Source: UBA7239 sp035430165 (GTDB lineage: Bacteria > Pseudomonadota > Gammaproteobacteria > Pseudomonadales > UBA7239). From it: a DNA stretch of 64,000 nt. The stretch is taken from the NCBI GenBank assembly GCA_035430165.1, contig DAOMGE010000007.1:1-64000 (forward strand), in the 5' to 3' direction. The number at the start of each line of letters is the position of its first letter. Position 1 is the stretch's first letter. The notes under the pieces were generated by a model. That model was not told the DNA's origin and did not search any database. It was given only the letters and a program-made list of their open reading frames with translations. This document shows, piece after piece, positions 1 through 9,531 of the stretch. The translations under genes were made by a program, and so were the position numbers.

Positions 1-944
1 GTGGCATAGCCGCAGCGGATGTGCGCGATGCAGACGTGCTGCTGGTGCGCTCTGTTACTGATGTGAACGCAGCATTGTTGCAGGGCAGCGCGGTAAAATT
101 TGTGGGCAGTTGCACCATCGGCACTGACCATGTCGACACTGCGTGGCTGGCGGAACACAACATCCGTTTTGCCTACGCGCCGGGCTGCAATGCGAACGCG
201 GTGGTGGAATATGTGTTGTCTGCCCTGCTGGCGCTTGAGGTGGATTTATCCAGCAAAAAAATTGGCATAGTGGGATGCGGCAATGTCGGCGGGCGTTTGT
301 TGCGCTGTTTGCAAAAAAATGGCGCGGCGGTGTGTGGCTACGATCCGTTTTTACAAAACAGTGATCTGCCGCTGGTGCATTTTGACGACATTTTGCAATG
401 CGATGTGATCTGTTTACACACGCCGCTGACCAGAACCGGCGCGTTCCCGACGTTTCACCTGTTCAATGCCAATGTGATCAACGCGCTAAAACCGGGAACC
501 TTGTTGCTGAACGCTGGCCGCGGTGCAGCGATCGACAACCGCGCGCTGTTGCAACGCCTGGATGCAAAAGACGATCTGCTCACCGTGCTCGATGTGTGGG
601 AAAACGAACCGGCGATTGATCCGGCATTACTGGCTGCGGTGATGATCGGCACACCACATATTGCCGGCTACAGCGCAGAAGGAAAATTGCGCGGCACGGA
701 AATGATTCACAGCGCACTGTGTCAATTTCTTGGAACTGAATGTCCTGGAACACAACCCGTTACGCCGGGCATCCGTCTCGATGGTGCGATCACACCCTAC
801 GATGTGCTGGCTGATGACGCTGCGCTGCGCACACGTTTTCCGGTAGATGGTGCTCTGGCATTTGATCGCTTGCGCAAGCTGTACGTGGCGCGGCGGGAAG
901 GCGGGTTTCCGCATCTGCTTGCGCCAGATCAATCTGCCCACTGA
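1..944 (+). CDS. pdxB: erythronate-4-phosphate dehydrogenase, 5' end missing
   Basis: NAD-dependent oxidation of 4-phosphoerythronate, the second step of DXP-dependent pyridoxal phosphate synthesis in the cytoplasm. The frame is open to the left edge: codons from base 3 read GIAAADVRDADVLLVRSVT, a typical PdxB N-terminal region, so the GTG at 21 is not the real start and roughly 65 residues lie outside the window. Seen: the Rossmann motif GIVGCGNVGG, the NAGRG arginine segment, the catalytic Glu region DVWENEP, and the catalytic His in TPHIAGYSAEGKLRG, followed by the C-terminal PdxB dimerisation region. D-isomer 2-hydroxyacid dehydrogenases share the core, but the YSAEGKLRG segment and C-terminal domain favour PdxB. 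The next gene starts about 70 bases downstream on the same strand. Confidence 0.93.
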   Translation, partial: GIAAADVRDADVLLVRSVTDVNAALLQGSAVKFVGSCTIGTDHVDTAWLAEHNIRFAYAPGCNANAVVEYVLSALLALEVDLSSKKIGIVGCGNVGGRLLRCLQKNGAAVCGYDPFLQNSDLPLVHFDDILQCDVICLHTPLTRTGAFPTFHLFNANVINALKPGTLLLNAGRGAAIDNRALLQRLDAKDDLLTVLDVWENEPAIDPALLAAVMIGTPHIAGYSAEGKLRGTEMIHSALCQFLGTECPGTQPVTPGIRLDGAITPYDVLADDAALRTRFPVDGALAFDRLRKLYVARREGGFPHLLAPDQSAH

Positions 945-1015
945 CATTCCTCGGCACAATCCAGCCACTAACGTAAAAATACCCGCTTAAAACTATAAAC
1001 GGCTGGAGGTTTGCA

Positions 1016-1510
1016 ATGGGTCTTTGTGCACGCGATATCATGGTCACCGATATTTTTTCTGTCACACCCGCCATGTCGCTGGTGGATATGGACAGCGCTT
1101 TTCTCAAGCGCGGCATTTCCGGCGCACCGGTGCTGGAAGGCGGCAAGTTGCGCGGCGTGGTGTCGCGCGCGGATATCAGCCGCAAGTTATCGGAAACCAT
1201 GCAACCGGCCACTGCCGCTGATGCACCGCGCGGTTCGCTGATGGATCTGATGACAGCGGCATCACGCAATGTAAAACCGGCTTTTGATCGGGTGCGTGAG
1301 CTGTGCGTGAGCGACATCATGGTGGAGAAAGTGGTTTCTGTTGCGCCAGACCTGCCGGTGAACGAGGTGGCACAAGTGCTGGTGGGCAAAAAAATTCACC
1401 GCGTGATGGTGGTGGAGAATGAAAAACTGGTGGGACTGATTTCTGCGCTGGATATGGTGAAAGTGCTGGCGTCTGCCAACGCATCCACCAGCACAGCTGC
1501 TTGCTGCTAG
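1016..1510 (+). CDS. two-CBS-domain protein
   Basis: A 164-residue soluble protein made almost only of a pair of CBS domains. The first starts at about residue 6 (ARDIMVTDIFSVTPAMSL), the second at about residue 100 (VSDIMVEKVVSVAPDLPV, then GKKIHRVMVVE and LVGLISALDMVKVL). CBS pairs form a Bateman module that usually binds adenosyl nucleotides and regulates a partner; no attached catalytic domain is present, so the partner is unknown. GGAGG lies about 8 bases before the ATG, supporting this start. The protein ends in AACC, a cysteine pair at the very C-terminus. It faces a small minus-strand gene convergently, with no clear terminator between them. Confidence 0.85.
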   Translation: MGLCARDIMVTDIFSVTPAMSLVDMDSAFLKRGISGAPVLEGGKLRGVVSRADISRKLSETMQPATAADAPRGSLMDLMTAASRNVKPAFDRVRELCVSDIMVEKVVSVAPDLPVNEVAQVLVGKKIHRVMVVENEKLVGLISALDMVKVLASANASTSTAACC

Positions 1511-1541
1511 AACGCAGCAAGCCGGAAACGGAATCGGAAAA

Positions 1542-1754
1542 TCAGGCTGTTTGCGCGGTGCTGTGCAACAGGCGCTGCGGCAGGAACGAGTACAGCGAAT
1601 CCATCGCCTCCTCACACGCCACGGAAATCATATTTTCTGTGATCACCTGTTCATTGCCCTCGGCATCCAGCAACGCAGCGTACCCGTAACGGGTGGCCAG
1701 CAATTGCAGTGGCAGCAAGGATCCTTTGGTAACTGATGGGCTCTGGATATTCAT
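1542..1754 (-). CDS. small hypothetical protein (70 aa)
   Basis: No family recognised. The frame is open further upstream, but the ATG at 1754 is preceded by AGGGAGC at a good distance, while an upstream start would overlap the neighbouring 147-residue gene. The product, MNIQSPSVTKGSLL..., has no signal peptide, membrane segment or cysteine pair; the middle reads GYAALLDAEGNEQVITENM, a beta-hairpin-like stretch, followed by a short amphipathic helix. It lies downstream of another minus-strand unknown gene and could be co-transcribed with it. Coding status rests on the ribosome binding site and the protein-like composition only. Confidence 0.5.
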   Translation of the reverse strand: MNIQSPSVTKGSLLPLQLLATRYGYAALLDAEGNEQVITENMISVACEEAMDSLYSFLPQRLLHSTAQTA

Positions 1755-1839
1755 GGTTATGCTCCCTGGCGAGTTCGATCTCTTTCCAGCATAGCCACGA
1801 AAGGTGACAAGGATGTGACGCAGGTCAGTCTTTGCTGAT

Positions 1840-2283
1840 CTAGTGATGTTTGGCTTCGTTGAGCAGGTGCTGCATGATGCGGCGAATCGTAAACGAGGCA
1901 CCGCTCTTCACGGCAAAGCGCAACTGGTAGATGTGGCTCGCGTGTTCATCTGCCACGGAGACCGGCATCGCTTCTTCTTCCGGCTGGAAGCGTATTGCCG
2001 AGCGCGTGGTCAGTAGCGTCAGCGCCTTGTGTGTGAGCACGGCCTGATCGACAGCATCCTTGTTGATGACATCCACATAACGCAACAAGCCCGCATCCGC
2101 CAGCCACACCATGGCACTGAAACAGGCGACATGGCGATCGCTGTGCAACCCGTATTCATCCGGCTCGTCCGGCCCGGAAATATCCGCCACATACACGGTG
2201 TAGGGACGCGGAAAAACCTGGTACAACACCAACAGGATTTTCGCAGCGTCCTTGTAGAAATCGTCGATGTGCAAATCGCTCAT
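1840..2283 (-). CDS. hypothetical protein (147 aa)
   Basis: Not recognised. A soluble-looking acidic protein (MSDLHIDDFYKDAAKILLVLYQVFPRPYTVYVADISG...) without signal peptide or membrane helix. The N-terminal half (VYVADISGPDEPDEYGLHSDRHVACFSAMVWLADAGLLRY) has the look of a small alpha-beta or winged-helix-like domain; the C-terminal half ends in a helix rich in Ile, Arg and His. It is followed on the same strand by the 70-residue unknown gene and preceded, 40 bases away, by the 3' end of alaA on the same strand, so it may be read from alaA. Confidence 0.7.
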   Translation of the reverse strand: MSDLHIDDFYKDAAKILLVLYQVFPRPYTVYVADISGPDEPDEYGLHSDRHVACFSAMVWLADAGLLRYVDVINKDAVDQAVLTHKALTLLTTRSAIRFQPEEEAMPVSVADEHASHIYQLRFAVKSGASFTIRRIMQHLLNEAKHH

Positions 2284-2323
2284 GTGTGCATACTTTTATA
2301 CAAAAAATTATTGGCGGTGCTTG

Positions 2324-3556
2324 TTATTGGCGGTACCTGGTAATGAAATCACCAAACTGTTCGATGGCGTATTTCAGTTCGTCGACGCGCGGCAAAATCA
2401 CGATACGGAAATGCTGCTGGTCGATCCAGTTGAAACCGGAACCCTGCACGATGAGGATTTTTTTCTGGCGCAGGAAATCCAGCGCGAGCTGCTCGTCATC
2501 CTTGATTGGATAAACAGCGGGATCCAGACGCGGAAACATATACAACGCGCCCATCGGTTTCACGCAAGACACGCCGGGAATGTCGTTCAACATTTTCCAG
2601 GCGATGTCGCGCTGTTCGCGCAAACGGCCGCCGGGCTGGATGTATTCGGAAATACTCTGGTACCCGCCAAGCGCTGTCTGGATGGCAAATTGCGCCGGCA
2701 CATTCGCGCACAGTCGCATCGAGGCCAGCATGTCGAGCCCTTCGATGTAATCTTTCGCCAGATGTTTTGCACCGCTGATAATCATCCATCCGGAACGGAA
2801 ACCGGCGAGACGATAGGTTTTCGACAAGCCGTTGAACGTAATGCACAACACATCGGTGGCGAGTGTTGCCATCGGCGTGTGCACGGCGTCTTCGTACAAA
2901 ATCTTGTCGTAAATTTCATCGGCAAAAATAATCAGGCCGTTTTCACGCGCGACGTCGACAATCTCTTCCAGAATTTTTTTATCGTACAACGCACCGGTCG
3001 GGTTGTTCGGGTTGATCACCACAATGGCTTTGGTCTTGTCGGTGATCTTGCTGCGGATGTCGGCAATGTCGGGATTCCATCCGTTATTTTCATCGCACAG
3101 ATAATGCACGGGCTTGCCGCCAGCTAACGATGTAGAGGCTGTCCACAACGGATAATCCGGTGCGGGAATCAGGATTTCATCGCCGAGATCGCACAAGCCC
3201 ATCAAGGCCATCGCGATCAGTTCGCTGGCACCGTTGCCGAGATAAATATCGCTGATCTGCACGCCGGCAATACCGAGGCGCTGCGTTTCATGCATCACCG
3301 CCTTGCGCGCCGCGAACAAACCTTTCGACTCGCTGTACCCTTCCGCATTCGGCAAGTTGTAAACGACATCTTTCAGGATTTCATCCGGCGCCAGCAAACC
3401 GAAAGGCGCCGGGTTACCGATGTTCAGTTTCAGGATGCGCTGGCCCGCTTCTTCCATGCGGTAGGCTTCTTCCAGCACAGGGCCGCGGATGTCGTAACAG
3501 ACACCTTCGAGCTTTCTGGATTTATGAATTTCCCGGGTTGTTGGCGTTGCTTTCAT
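2324..3556 (-). CDS. alaA: glutamate-pyruvate (alanine) aminotransferase, AlaA type
   Basis: PLP-dependent transaminase that makes L-alanine from pyruvate with glutamate as amino donor. The product is close to E. coli AlaA (formerly YfbQ): KLEGVCYDIRGPVLEEA at the start, GNPAPFG, the substrate loop PAPDYPLWTA, NPNNPTGA, the Asp-Tyr pair FADEIYDK, and the PLP lysine in GLSKTYRLAGFR. I chose the ATG at 3556 (410 aa, the family length); a TTG at 3577 would add seven residues unlike the family. It ends 40 bases before the 147-residue unknown gene on the same strand. Confidence 0.95.
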   Translation of the reverse strand: MKATPTTREIHKSRKLEGVCYDIRGPVLEEAYRMEEAGQRILKLNIGNPAPFGLLAPDEILKDVVYNLPNAEGYSESKGLFAARKAVMHETQRLGIAGVQISDIYLGNGASELIAMALMGLCDLGDEILIPAPDYPLWTASTSLAGGKPVHYLCDENNGWNPDIADIRSKITDKTKAIVVINPNNPTGALYDKKILEEIVDVARENGLIIFADEIYDKILYEDAVHTPMATLATDVLCITFNGLSKTYRLAGFRSGWMIISGAKHLAKDYIEGLDMLASMRLCANVPAQFAIQTALGGYQSISEYIQPGGRLREQRDIAWKMLNDIPGVSCVKPMGALYMFPRLDPAVYPIKDDEQLALDFLRQKKILIVQGSGFNWIDQQHFRIVILPRVDELKYAIEQFGDFITRYRQ

Positions 3557-3743
3557 GACGGCTGTACTCGTGAACAAGCGGGCATTGTACCCATGGCGCC
3601 CCTAAAAAACAGGTTGCATCCGCTGCAGCGCCTTACGCGACTCCACACACAACACCCTACACAATTACTGGCCTTGTCTGGCCTTGACGCTTACTATCTA
3701 GGCAAGTGCTGTACAACCAACAACAAACAGAAGGAACTGCAGC

Positions 3744-6700
3744 TTGTTTTTCGCACGCCACATCCCGCTCCTGATTCGCACCACGCTCGGCATTGCCCTG
3801 CTGTGTGGCGGGGCGGCTGGTGTGCAAGCGGCACCGCTCGACACCGACCACGACACCCTGCCCGATGCTTGGGAAACCGTGCATAGCCGTGATCCGCTGC
3901 ATGCGGATTATCAGATTACTTCAGGCTCTGATCATAGCTGCATACTTGACGATGCCGGTGTGCAGTGCTGGGGTTATAGCGCAAATGGTGAAACCAGCGT
4001 TCCAGCCCTGAGCCATCCAGTAGCAATCAGTGCCGGTGGAAATCACACCTGCGTTATTGATAGCGGCAGTGTGGTCTGCTGGGGATCCGACTGGGGCGGA
4101 CAGGTGAGCACTGTCCCGACATTATCCAATCCTGTAGCGTTGGCTGGATTTTCAGGGGGTAGCTGCGCGCTGGATGACAACGGCGTCACCTGTTGGGGCG
4201 ACAACCAGTATGGCCAACTGAACGTGCCTGCACTGGTCAGTCCAGTACAAATCGCCGGAGGTGCTCTACATGTTTGTGCACTGGATGCTACTGGCGTTGT
4301 CTGCTGGGGTGATAATTCGCTTGGGCAACTGAATATCCCTGCACTAAGTCATCCCACACAAATTGCTGCCAGTGGTGCTAGCAGCCACAGTTGCGCTATC
4401 GACAGTGGTGCTGTGGTCTGTTGGGGTTCCAATTGGTACGGTGAATCCACACCACCAGTCTTGTCTAATCCTGTACAAGTTGCTGTCAGTTTCGGATCCA
4501 GCTGTGCCATAGACGATAGTGGCGTAGTTTGCTGGGGCGATAATTATTACGGGCAGCTGAATGTGCCACTGTTGGTGAATCCGGTTCAATTGAATGCGGG
4601 CAATCTTCACTTTTGTGCACTGGATGATGCCGGCGTGCATTGCTGGGGCAGCAACTATTATGGCCAAGCTGACGTGCCTGAACTGGCAATCGACCCCGAT
4701 GGCGACGGCATGAACAACGCGCACGATGCCTTTCCGCTGGATTTGACAAAAAGTGGCGACATGGATGGCGATAGCATCGACAACTTTATCGATCTCGACA
4801 TCGATGGCGACGGTATTTTCAACAATCTGGATAACTGCAAGTTTGTCAGCAATAGTGATCAGGCTGACATGGATAGCGACGGCATTGGCGATGCCTGCGA
4901 TCCCGATCCGGATGGTGACGGTGTAAACAACAACCTGATTCCGGGTGACGACTGCCCATGGGTAGCAAACCCCGATCAATCGGACATCGATGGTGACGGC
5001 ATCGGCGACGTATGCGACACCGATAAGGATGGCGATGCGGTACTGAATGCTGTCGATAACTGCCCGACTGTTTCGAACAACGACCAGCTCGACACCGACA
5101 GTGATGGCATCGGCGACGTTTGTGATGCCACTCCGAACGGCGACAGTGATAGCGACGGCGTTGATGAATTGAGTGACAACTGCCCCCTGCTGGCGAACCC
5201 GGATCAATCCGACCAGGACGGTGACGGCATCGGCGACGTGTGCGATTCCGATAGGGATGGCGATGCGGTACTGAATGCTGTCGATAATTGCCCGGCTGTC
5301 TGGAACGACGACCAGCTCGACACCGATAGTGACAGCGCCGGCGATGCCTGCGATGCGTTTCCAACCGATCCGGCTGAAACCATGGACACCGACGGCGACG
5401 GCGTCGGCGATAACGCGGACGTGTTCCCGCTGGATCACAATGAATGGCAGGACACCGACGGCGATGGCGTGGGCGATAACGGCGATGTGTTTCCGCTGGA
5501 TCCCGCCGAGCAGCTGGACAGTGACCACGATGGCATCGGCAACCATGCCGACACGGATGATGACGGCGACGGTTTGAGCGATGCCTATGAAACCGGCACC
5601 TCGCACACCAACCCGCTGCGCGCCGACAGCGATGGCGATTCGATGCCGGACAAGTGGGAAATCGATCACGGCAAAAATCCGTTGCAGGCGGATTACCAGA
5701 TCAGTGCTGGCAATATTTTCGCCTGTGCAATCGATGACACCGGCGTGCAATGCTGGGGAGACAACAGCACCGGTGCAACCACGGTACCGACGCTGGCCCA
5801 TCCACGCCAGATCAGCGCCGGCTGGACCCATGCTTGCGCGCTGGATGACAGCGGCGTGCATTGTTGGGGCGACAGCTCCCACGGTGAAACGGCTGTGCCT
5901 GCGCTCGTCAATCCCGTCCAGGTGAGTGCCGGTGCGTACTACACCTGTGCCGTTGACGATACCGGCGTCCACTGCTGGGGCGACAATAGCTACACCCAGA
6001 GCACTGTGCCAACGTTGGCACACCCGAGACAGGTCAGCGTCAGCTATACCTTCAGCTGCGCGCTGGATGACAGCGGCGTGCATTGCTGGGGTGATAATTC
6101 CTATGGACAAACCACGGTACCTGCCCTGGCAAACCCTGTGGCAATCAGCGTCGGCCAAATCCATGCCTGTGCCATTGATGACAACGGCGTGCATTGCTGG
6201 GGCAACAACTGGTACGGACAATCCAGCCCGCCCGTCCTGTTCAATCCTGTGCAAGTCAGTCTCGGGGATTACTACAGCTGCGCATTGGATGACAACGGCA
6301 TGCATTGCTGGGGAGCCGACTGGTACGGCCAGATTTCTGCCATGCCCACGCTGGTAAACCCGGCCCAATTGAGCGCTGGCGCCTTGTCATTGTGCGCGTT
6401 GGATGATCACGGCGCGCGTTGCTGGGGCTATGACGGCTACGGCGTAGTCAGCACCATGCCAACATTGGCAATCGATCCGGATGGCGATGGCGTGAACAGC
6501 AGCCTCGATGCATTACCTCTCGAAATTGCAGCATCTGTTGATTCAGACAATGATGGTTTACCCGACAGCTGGAACGCCGGCTGCGATGCAATCTGCCAGG
6601 CGAATTCCGGGCTTACGCTGGACACAGACGTCGATAACGATGGCGCGCCGAATGCCACCGACAATTGCCCGCTACTTGCCAACCCGGACCAGATCGATAC

Positions 6701-7526
6701 CGATCACGACAATGTTGGCGATGCCTGCGATGCCTTTCCGAATAATACGGAAGCCACAACAGACAGCGATGCAGACGGCAAGCCTGACAGCATCGACACC
6801 AGCAAATTAACCGTCGTTTTTTCAGACGCATTTGATTCTGGCGGTTTCACAGAAGGCGGCTGGTCATCCATCACTGGCTGGAGCGTAATAAATGGCCACG
6901 CAGAAATTGCCGTGCCTGCACGTTCCACGCGTTTTATTTCTTCAAAAAATCTTATCTTGCCGAATGGTGGCACCTTAGCTTTTTATTCGACTGGCGCCGC
7001 AGGCCCGACACCGCCGCTCACCGTCTATTTCCACAGTGTGAATTCAGGTGGTTGCCCGAGCGGTTGCAATGGCACCACGCCAATCAATTTACCCGCCGGA
7101 TCGGGCAGTATTACCTGGAGTGTGACCGGTGGTGCCACTTCGGATAAATTCATACTCGACAATGTTGTCGTACGCGCAAAAAGTAATCTGGTCGAAGATA
7201 CGGATGATGACAACGATACCGTGCTCGACACGACAGACAATTGCCCTACCGTAAGCAACAGCAACCAGCTCGATACCGATCAAGACGGCATGGGTGACGC
7301 TTGCGATGCCACGCCCAACGGTGACAGTGATGGCGACGGCATCGACAATGCGATCGACAATTGTCCTGCTCTCGGCAACAGCAACCAGACTGACACCGAT
7401 CACGACAGTTTCGGTGATGCCTGCGATGCTTTCCCTGCTGACGCAACACGACATCAAGCCGGGCAATTATCCCTGAATGGCGTGTACGTTGGCGCGTCGG
7501 TTCATGAATCAGTTAATGCACACTAG
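3744..7526 (+). CDS. secreted RCC1-repeat / thrombospondin type 3 giant protein, copy 1
   Basis: A 1260-residue exported protein of unknown function. Order: signal peptide (1-29, cleavage near VQA-A); hinge DTLPDAWE (37-44, TSP3-type); seven RCC1-like repeats (about 55-315), each with C-(I/A)-x-D-x(3)-V-x-CWG; a long block of TSP3 calcium-binding repeats (DxDxDGxGDxCD; about 315-620); a second hinge and a second seven-repeat array (about 650-910); TSP3 repeats; a beta-sandwich-like domain (about 1024-1148); more TSP3 repeats; and the tail LNGVYVGASVHESVNAH. RCC1 repeats fold as seven-bladed propellers, so two propellers are expected. The start is a TTG with AGAAGGA 8-9 bases upstream. A paralogue follows directly. 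A calcium-stabilised surface or matrix protein is my inference; no sorting motif such as LPXTG is present. Confidence 0.85.
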   Translation: MFFARHIPLLIRTTLGIALLCGGAAGVQAAPLDTDHDTLPDAWETVHSRDPLHADYQITSGSDHSCILDDAGVQCWGYSANGETSVPALSHPVAISAGGNHTCVIDSGSVVCWGSDWGGQVSTVPTLSNPVALAGFSGGSCALDDNGVTCWGDNQYGQLNVPALVSPVQIAGGALHVCALDATGVVCWGDNSLGQLNIPALSHPTQIAASGASSHSCAIDSGAVVCWGSNWYGESTPPVLSNPVQVAVSFGSSCAIDDSGVVCWGDNYYGQLNVPLLVNPVQLNAGNLHFCALDDAGVHCWGSNYYGQADVPELAIDPDGDGMNNAHDAFPLDLTKSGDMDGDSIDNFIDLDIDGDGIFNNLDNCKFVSNSDQADMDSDGIGDACDPDPDGDGVNNNLIPGDDCPWVANPDQSDIDGDGIGDVCDTDKDGDAVLNAVDNCPTVSNNDQLDTDSDGIGDVCDATPNGDSDSDGVDELSDNCPLLANPDQSDQDGDGIGDVCDSDRDGDAVLNAVDNCPAVWNDDQLDTDSDSAGDACDAFPTDPAETMDTDGDGVGDNADVFPLDHNEWQDTDGDGVGDNGDVFPLDPAEQLDSDHDGIGNHADTDDDGDGLSDAYETGTSHTNPLRADSDGDSMPDKWEIDHGKNPLQADYQISAGNIFACAIDDTGVQCWGDNSTGATTVPTLAHPRQISAGWTHACALDDSGVHCWGDSSHGETAVPALVNPVQVSAGAYYTCAVDDTGVHCWGDNSYTQSTVPTLAHPRQVSVSYTFSCALDDSGVHCWGDNSYGQTTVPALANPVAISVGQIHACAIDDNGVHCWGNNWYGQSSPPVLFNPVQVSLGDYYSCALDDNGMHCWGADWYGQISAMPTLVNPAQLSAGALSLCALDDHGARCWGYDGYGVVSTMPTLAIDPDGDGVNSSLDALPLEIAASVDSDNDGLPDSWNAGCDAICQANSGLTLDTDVDNDGAPNATDNCPLLANPDQIDTDHDNVGDACDAFPNNTEATTDSDADGKPDSIDTSKLTVVFSDAFDSGGFTEGGWSSITGWSVINGHAEIAVPARSTRFISSKNLILPNGGTLAFYSTGAAGPTPPLTVYFHSVNSGGCPSGCNGTTPINLPAGSGSITWSVTGGATSDKFILDNVVVRAKSNLVEDTDDDNDTVLDTTDNCPTVSNSNQLDTDQDGMGDACDATPNGDSDGDGIDNAIDNCPALGNSNQTDTDHDSFGDACDAFPADATRHQAGQLSLNGVYVGASVHESVNAH
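3906..4689 (+). repeat. RCC1-like repeat array 1 (seven units)
   Basis: Seven consecutive units of about 37 codons, each reading roughly Q-I-S-A-G-x-x-H-x-C-A-L-D-D-x-G-V-x-CWG-x(4)-GQ-x-x-VP-x-L-x-NPV. The array begins at DYQITSG and ends at ELAIDPDGDG. The two cysteines of each unit are eight residues apart. Confidence 0.85.
4968..5328 (+). repeat. recent internal duplication inside the TSP3 region
   Basis: Two blocks of about 130 bases (4968-5100 and 5196-5328) match almost base for base with an offset of 228 bases (76 codons). The longest identical run covers the codons for GDAVLNAVDN. Such near-identity at DNA level, unlike the diverged repeats around it, points to a recent duplication or gene conversion. 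Confidence 0.8.
5691..6474 (+). repeat. RCC1-like repeat array 2 (seven units)
   Basis: A second set of seven units in the same protein, again beginning with DYQISAG after a TSP3-type hinge (DSMPDKWE) and ending in LAIDPDGDG. All seven keep both cysteines and the CWG triplet. Confidence 0.85.
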
Positions 7527-7764
7527 CCCCTACTTATTGTTGCCTTACACGTTAGCTACGCCTAACATCTGTGCCTGATAGTTCAAAAAAATAATCAATG
7601 AAAGGGAATGCCTTATGTTTGCCAGCCGCAGCAAATTCACCCTGATTGCTTCAGTTCTTTTCTGCCTCAGCGCCGCTGGCGCGCACGCTTCAGCACTGGA
7701 TACTGATAACGACACACTGCCTGATGCATGGGAAATTGCACACGGCCTCGATCCTTTGCATGCG

Positions 7765-8544
7765 AATTACCAAATCTCGGCAGGTGCCGTCCATAGCTGT
7801 GCGCTGGATGACAACGGCGTGCAATGCTGGGGTCACAACGGCAATGGCCAGACGGATGTGCCGGCATTGGTGAATCCCGTCATCATTGATTCCGGTGCTT
7901 ATCACACCTGCGCAATAGTGGATACCGGCGTGAAGTGCTGGGGTTACAGCGATTTCGGCCAAACCACGCCACCTGCGCTGGTAAACCCAACCCAGATCAG
8001 TTCCGGTTATTACCATACATGCGCCCTGGCAGATGGCGGTGTGCAGTGCTGGGGATATAACGCTTACGGACAGACGGATGTTCCGCTATTAGTGAATCCT
8101 GTGCAGGTGAGTGCCGGCGCCTACCATACCTGTGCGCTGGACGATGCTGGCATACAGTGCTGGGGGCTAGACTCCCAAGGTGAAACTGCCGTACCTGCAC
8201 TCAGTCATCCAACCCGGATGGCAACCGGTGCGATTGCCACCTGCGCTATCGACGATAACGGTTTGCATTGCTGGGGTGACAGTAGCCTGGGGCAAACCGA
8301 TGTGCCCGCCTTATCCAATCCGACACAAGTCGTGGTGGGCTCGAATCATGTTTGCGCGCTGGATGACAGCGGCGTGCATTGCTGGGGCTACAACGGATAC
8401 GGACAGACAATGGTGCCTGTTTTGTCTAACCCGGTACTGATCAGCAGCCAAGGCGATCACAACTGCGCGCTGGATGATACGGGTGTGCATTGCTGGGGCG
8501 CTAACTGGTATGGCCAGACTGATGTGCCAGAGCTGGCAATTGAC
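7765..8544 (+). repeat. RCC1-like repeat array 3 (seven units)
   Basis: Seven units from NYQISAG to ELAIDPDGDG in copy 2, same consensus as in copy 1, directly after the hinge DTLPDAWEIAHGLDPL. Confidence 0.85.
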
Positions 8545-9531
8545 CCTGATGGCGATGGCATCGACAACTTGCACGACAACTTTCCACTGGATGCCAGCTT
8601 AAGCGGCGACATCGATGGCGATGGCATCGACAACCTCGTTGATACCGATATCGATGGCGACGGCGTTAATAACCCAAGCGATAACTGCAAGTTCGTCAGT
8701 AATACCGATCAACTGGATCTGGACACAGACGGCAAAGGCAACGCCTGTGACATCGACAAAGACGGCGACACGGTTAACAACACCTATGACAACTGTCCGG
8801 CCGTAGCCAATCCTGAACAGCTCGACACGGATGCGGATGGCCTGGGCAACGCCTGTGACCCCGACATCGACGAAGACGCCATTCTCAATGCGCTAGACAA
8901 CTGCCCGGCCGATTGGAATGAAGAACAGTTCGACACCGATCTGGATGGCTTGGGCGATACCTGCGATGCCACCCCGAATGGCGATAGTGATGGCGATGGC
9001 GTAGATGAACTCATGGATAACTGCCCACTGGTTGCCAATGTTGACCAGGCCAACCTGGACGGCGATGGGTTGGGCGATGCCTGTGACGACGACATCGACG
9101 GCGACACCATACCCAACCCTGCAGACAACTGCCCTTTGATCTGGAACGAAAACCAAGCTAACGATGACGGCGACAGCGCCGGCAATGACTGCGATGCACT
9201 GCCGCTAGACGCCACTGAAACCGTGGATACCGATGGCGATGGCATAGGTGATCACGCTGATGCTTTCCCGAATAATCGACTGGAAACTACCGACACCGAC
9301 GGTGATGGCATAGGCAATAACAGCGACGCGTTTCCCAATAATTCCGCTGAGACAAAAGATACGGATCACGACGGTATCGGCAACAACGCCGATGCGGATG
9401 ATGACAACGACGGCCTGAGTGATGCGGCGGAAATCAGCACCTATCACACCAACCCACTGCGCAAGGATACCGACGGCGACACCCTGCCAGACGCCTGGGA
9501 ATTGAGCCACAGCCGCAACCCCCTGATCGCT

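Noticed and set aside
2267..3127. 286-codon plus-strand open frame
   Set aside because: Antisense to alaA; composition is not protein-like.
4344..6368. 674-codon open frame on the minus strand
   Set aside because: It is antisense to the first giant gene. Low-complexity Ile/Val/Ala repeats are the mirror of the DxDGD and CWG repeats, and no start signal is present.
7527..7614. Possible hairpin between the two giant genes (GTTAG/CTAAC)
   Set aside because: Weak five-base stem without a T-run; no firm terminator or promoter call.
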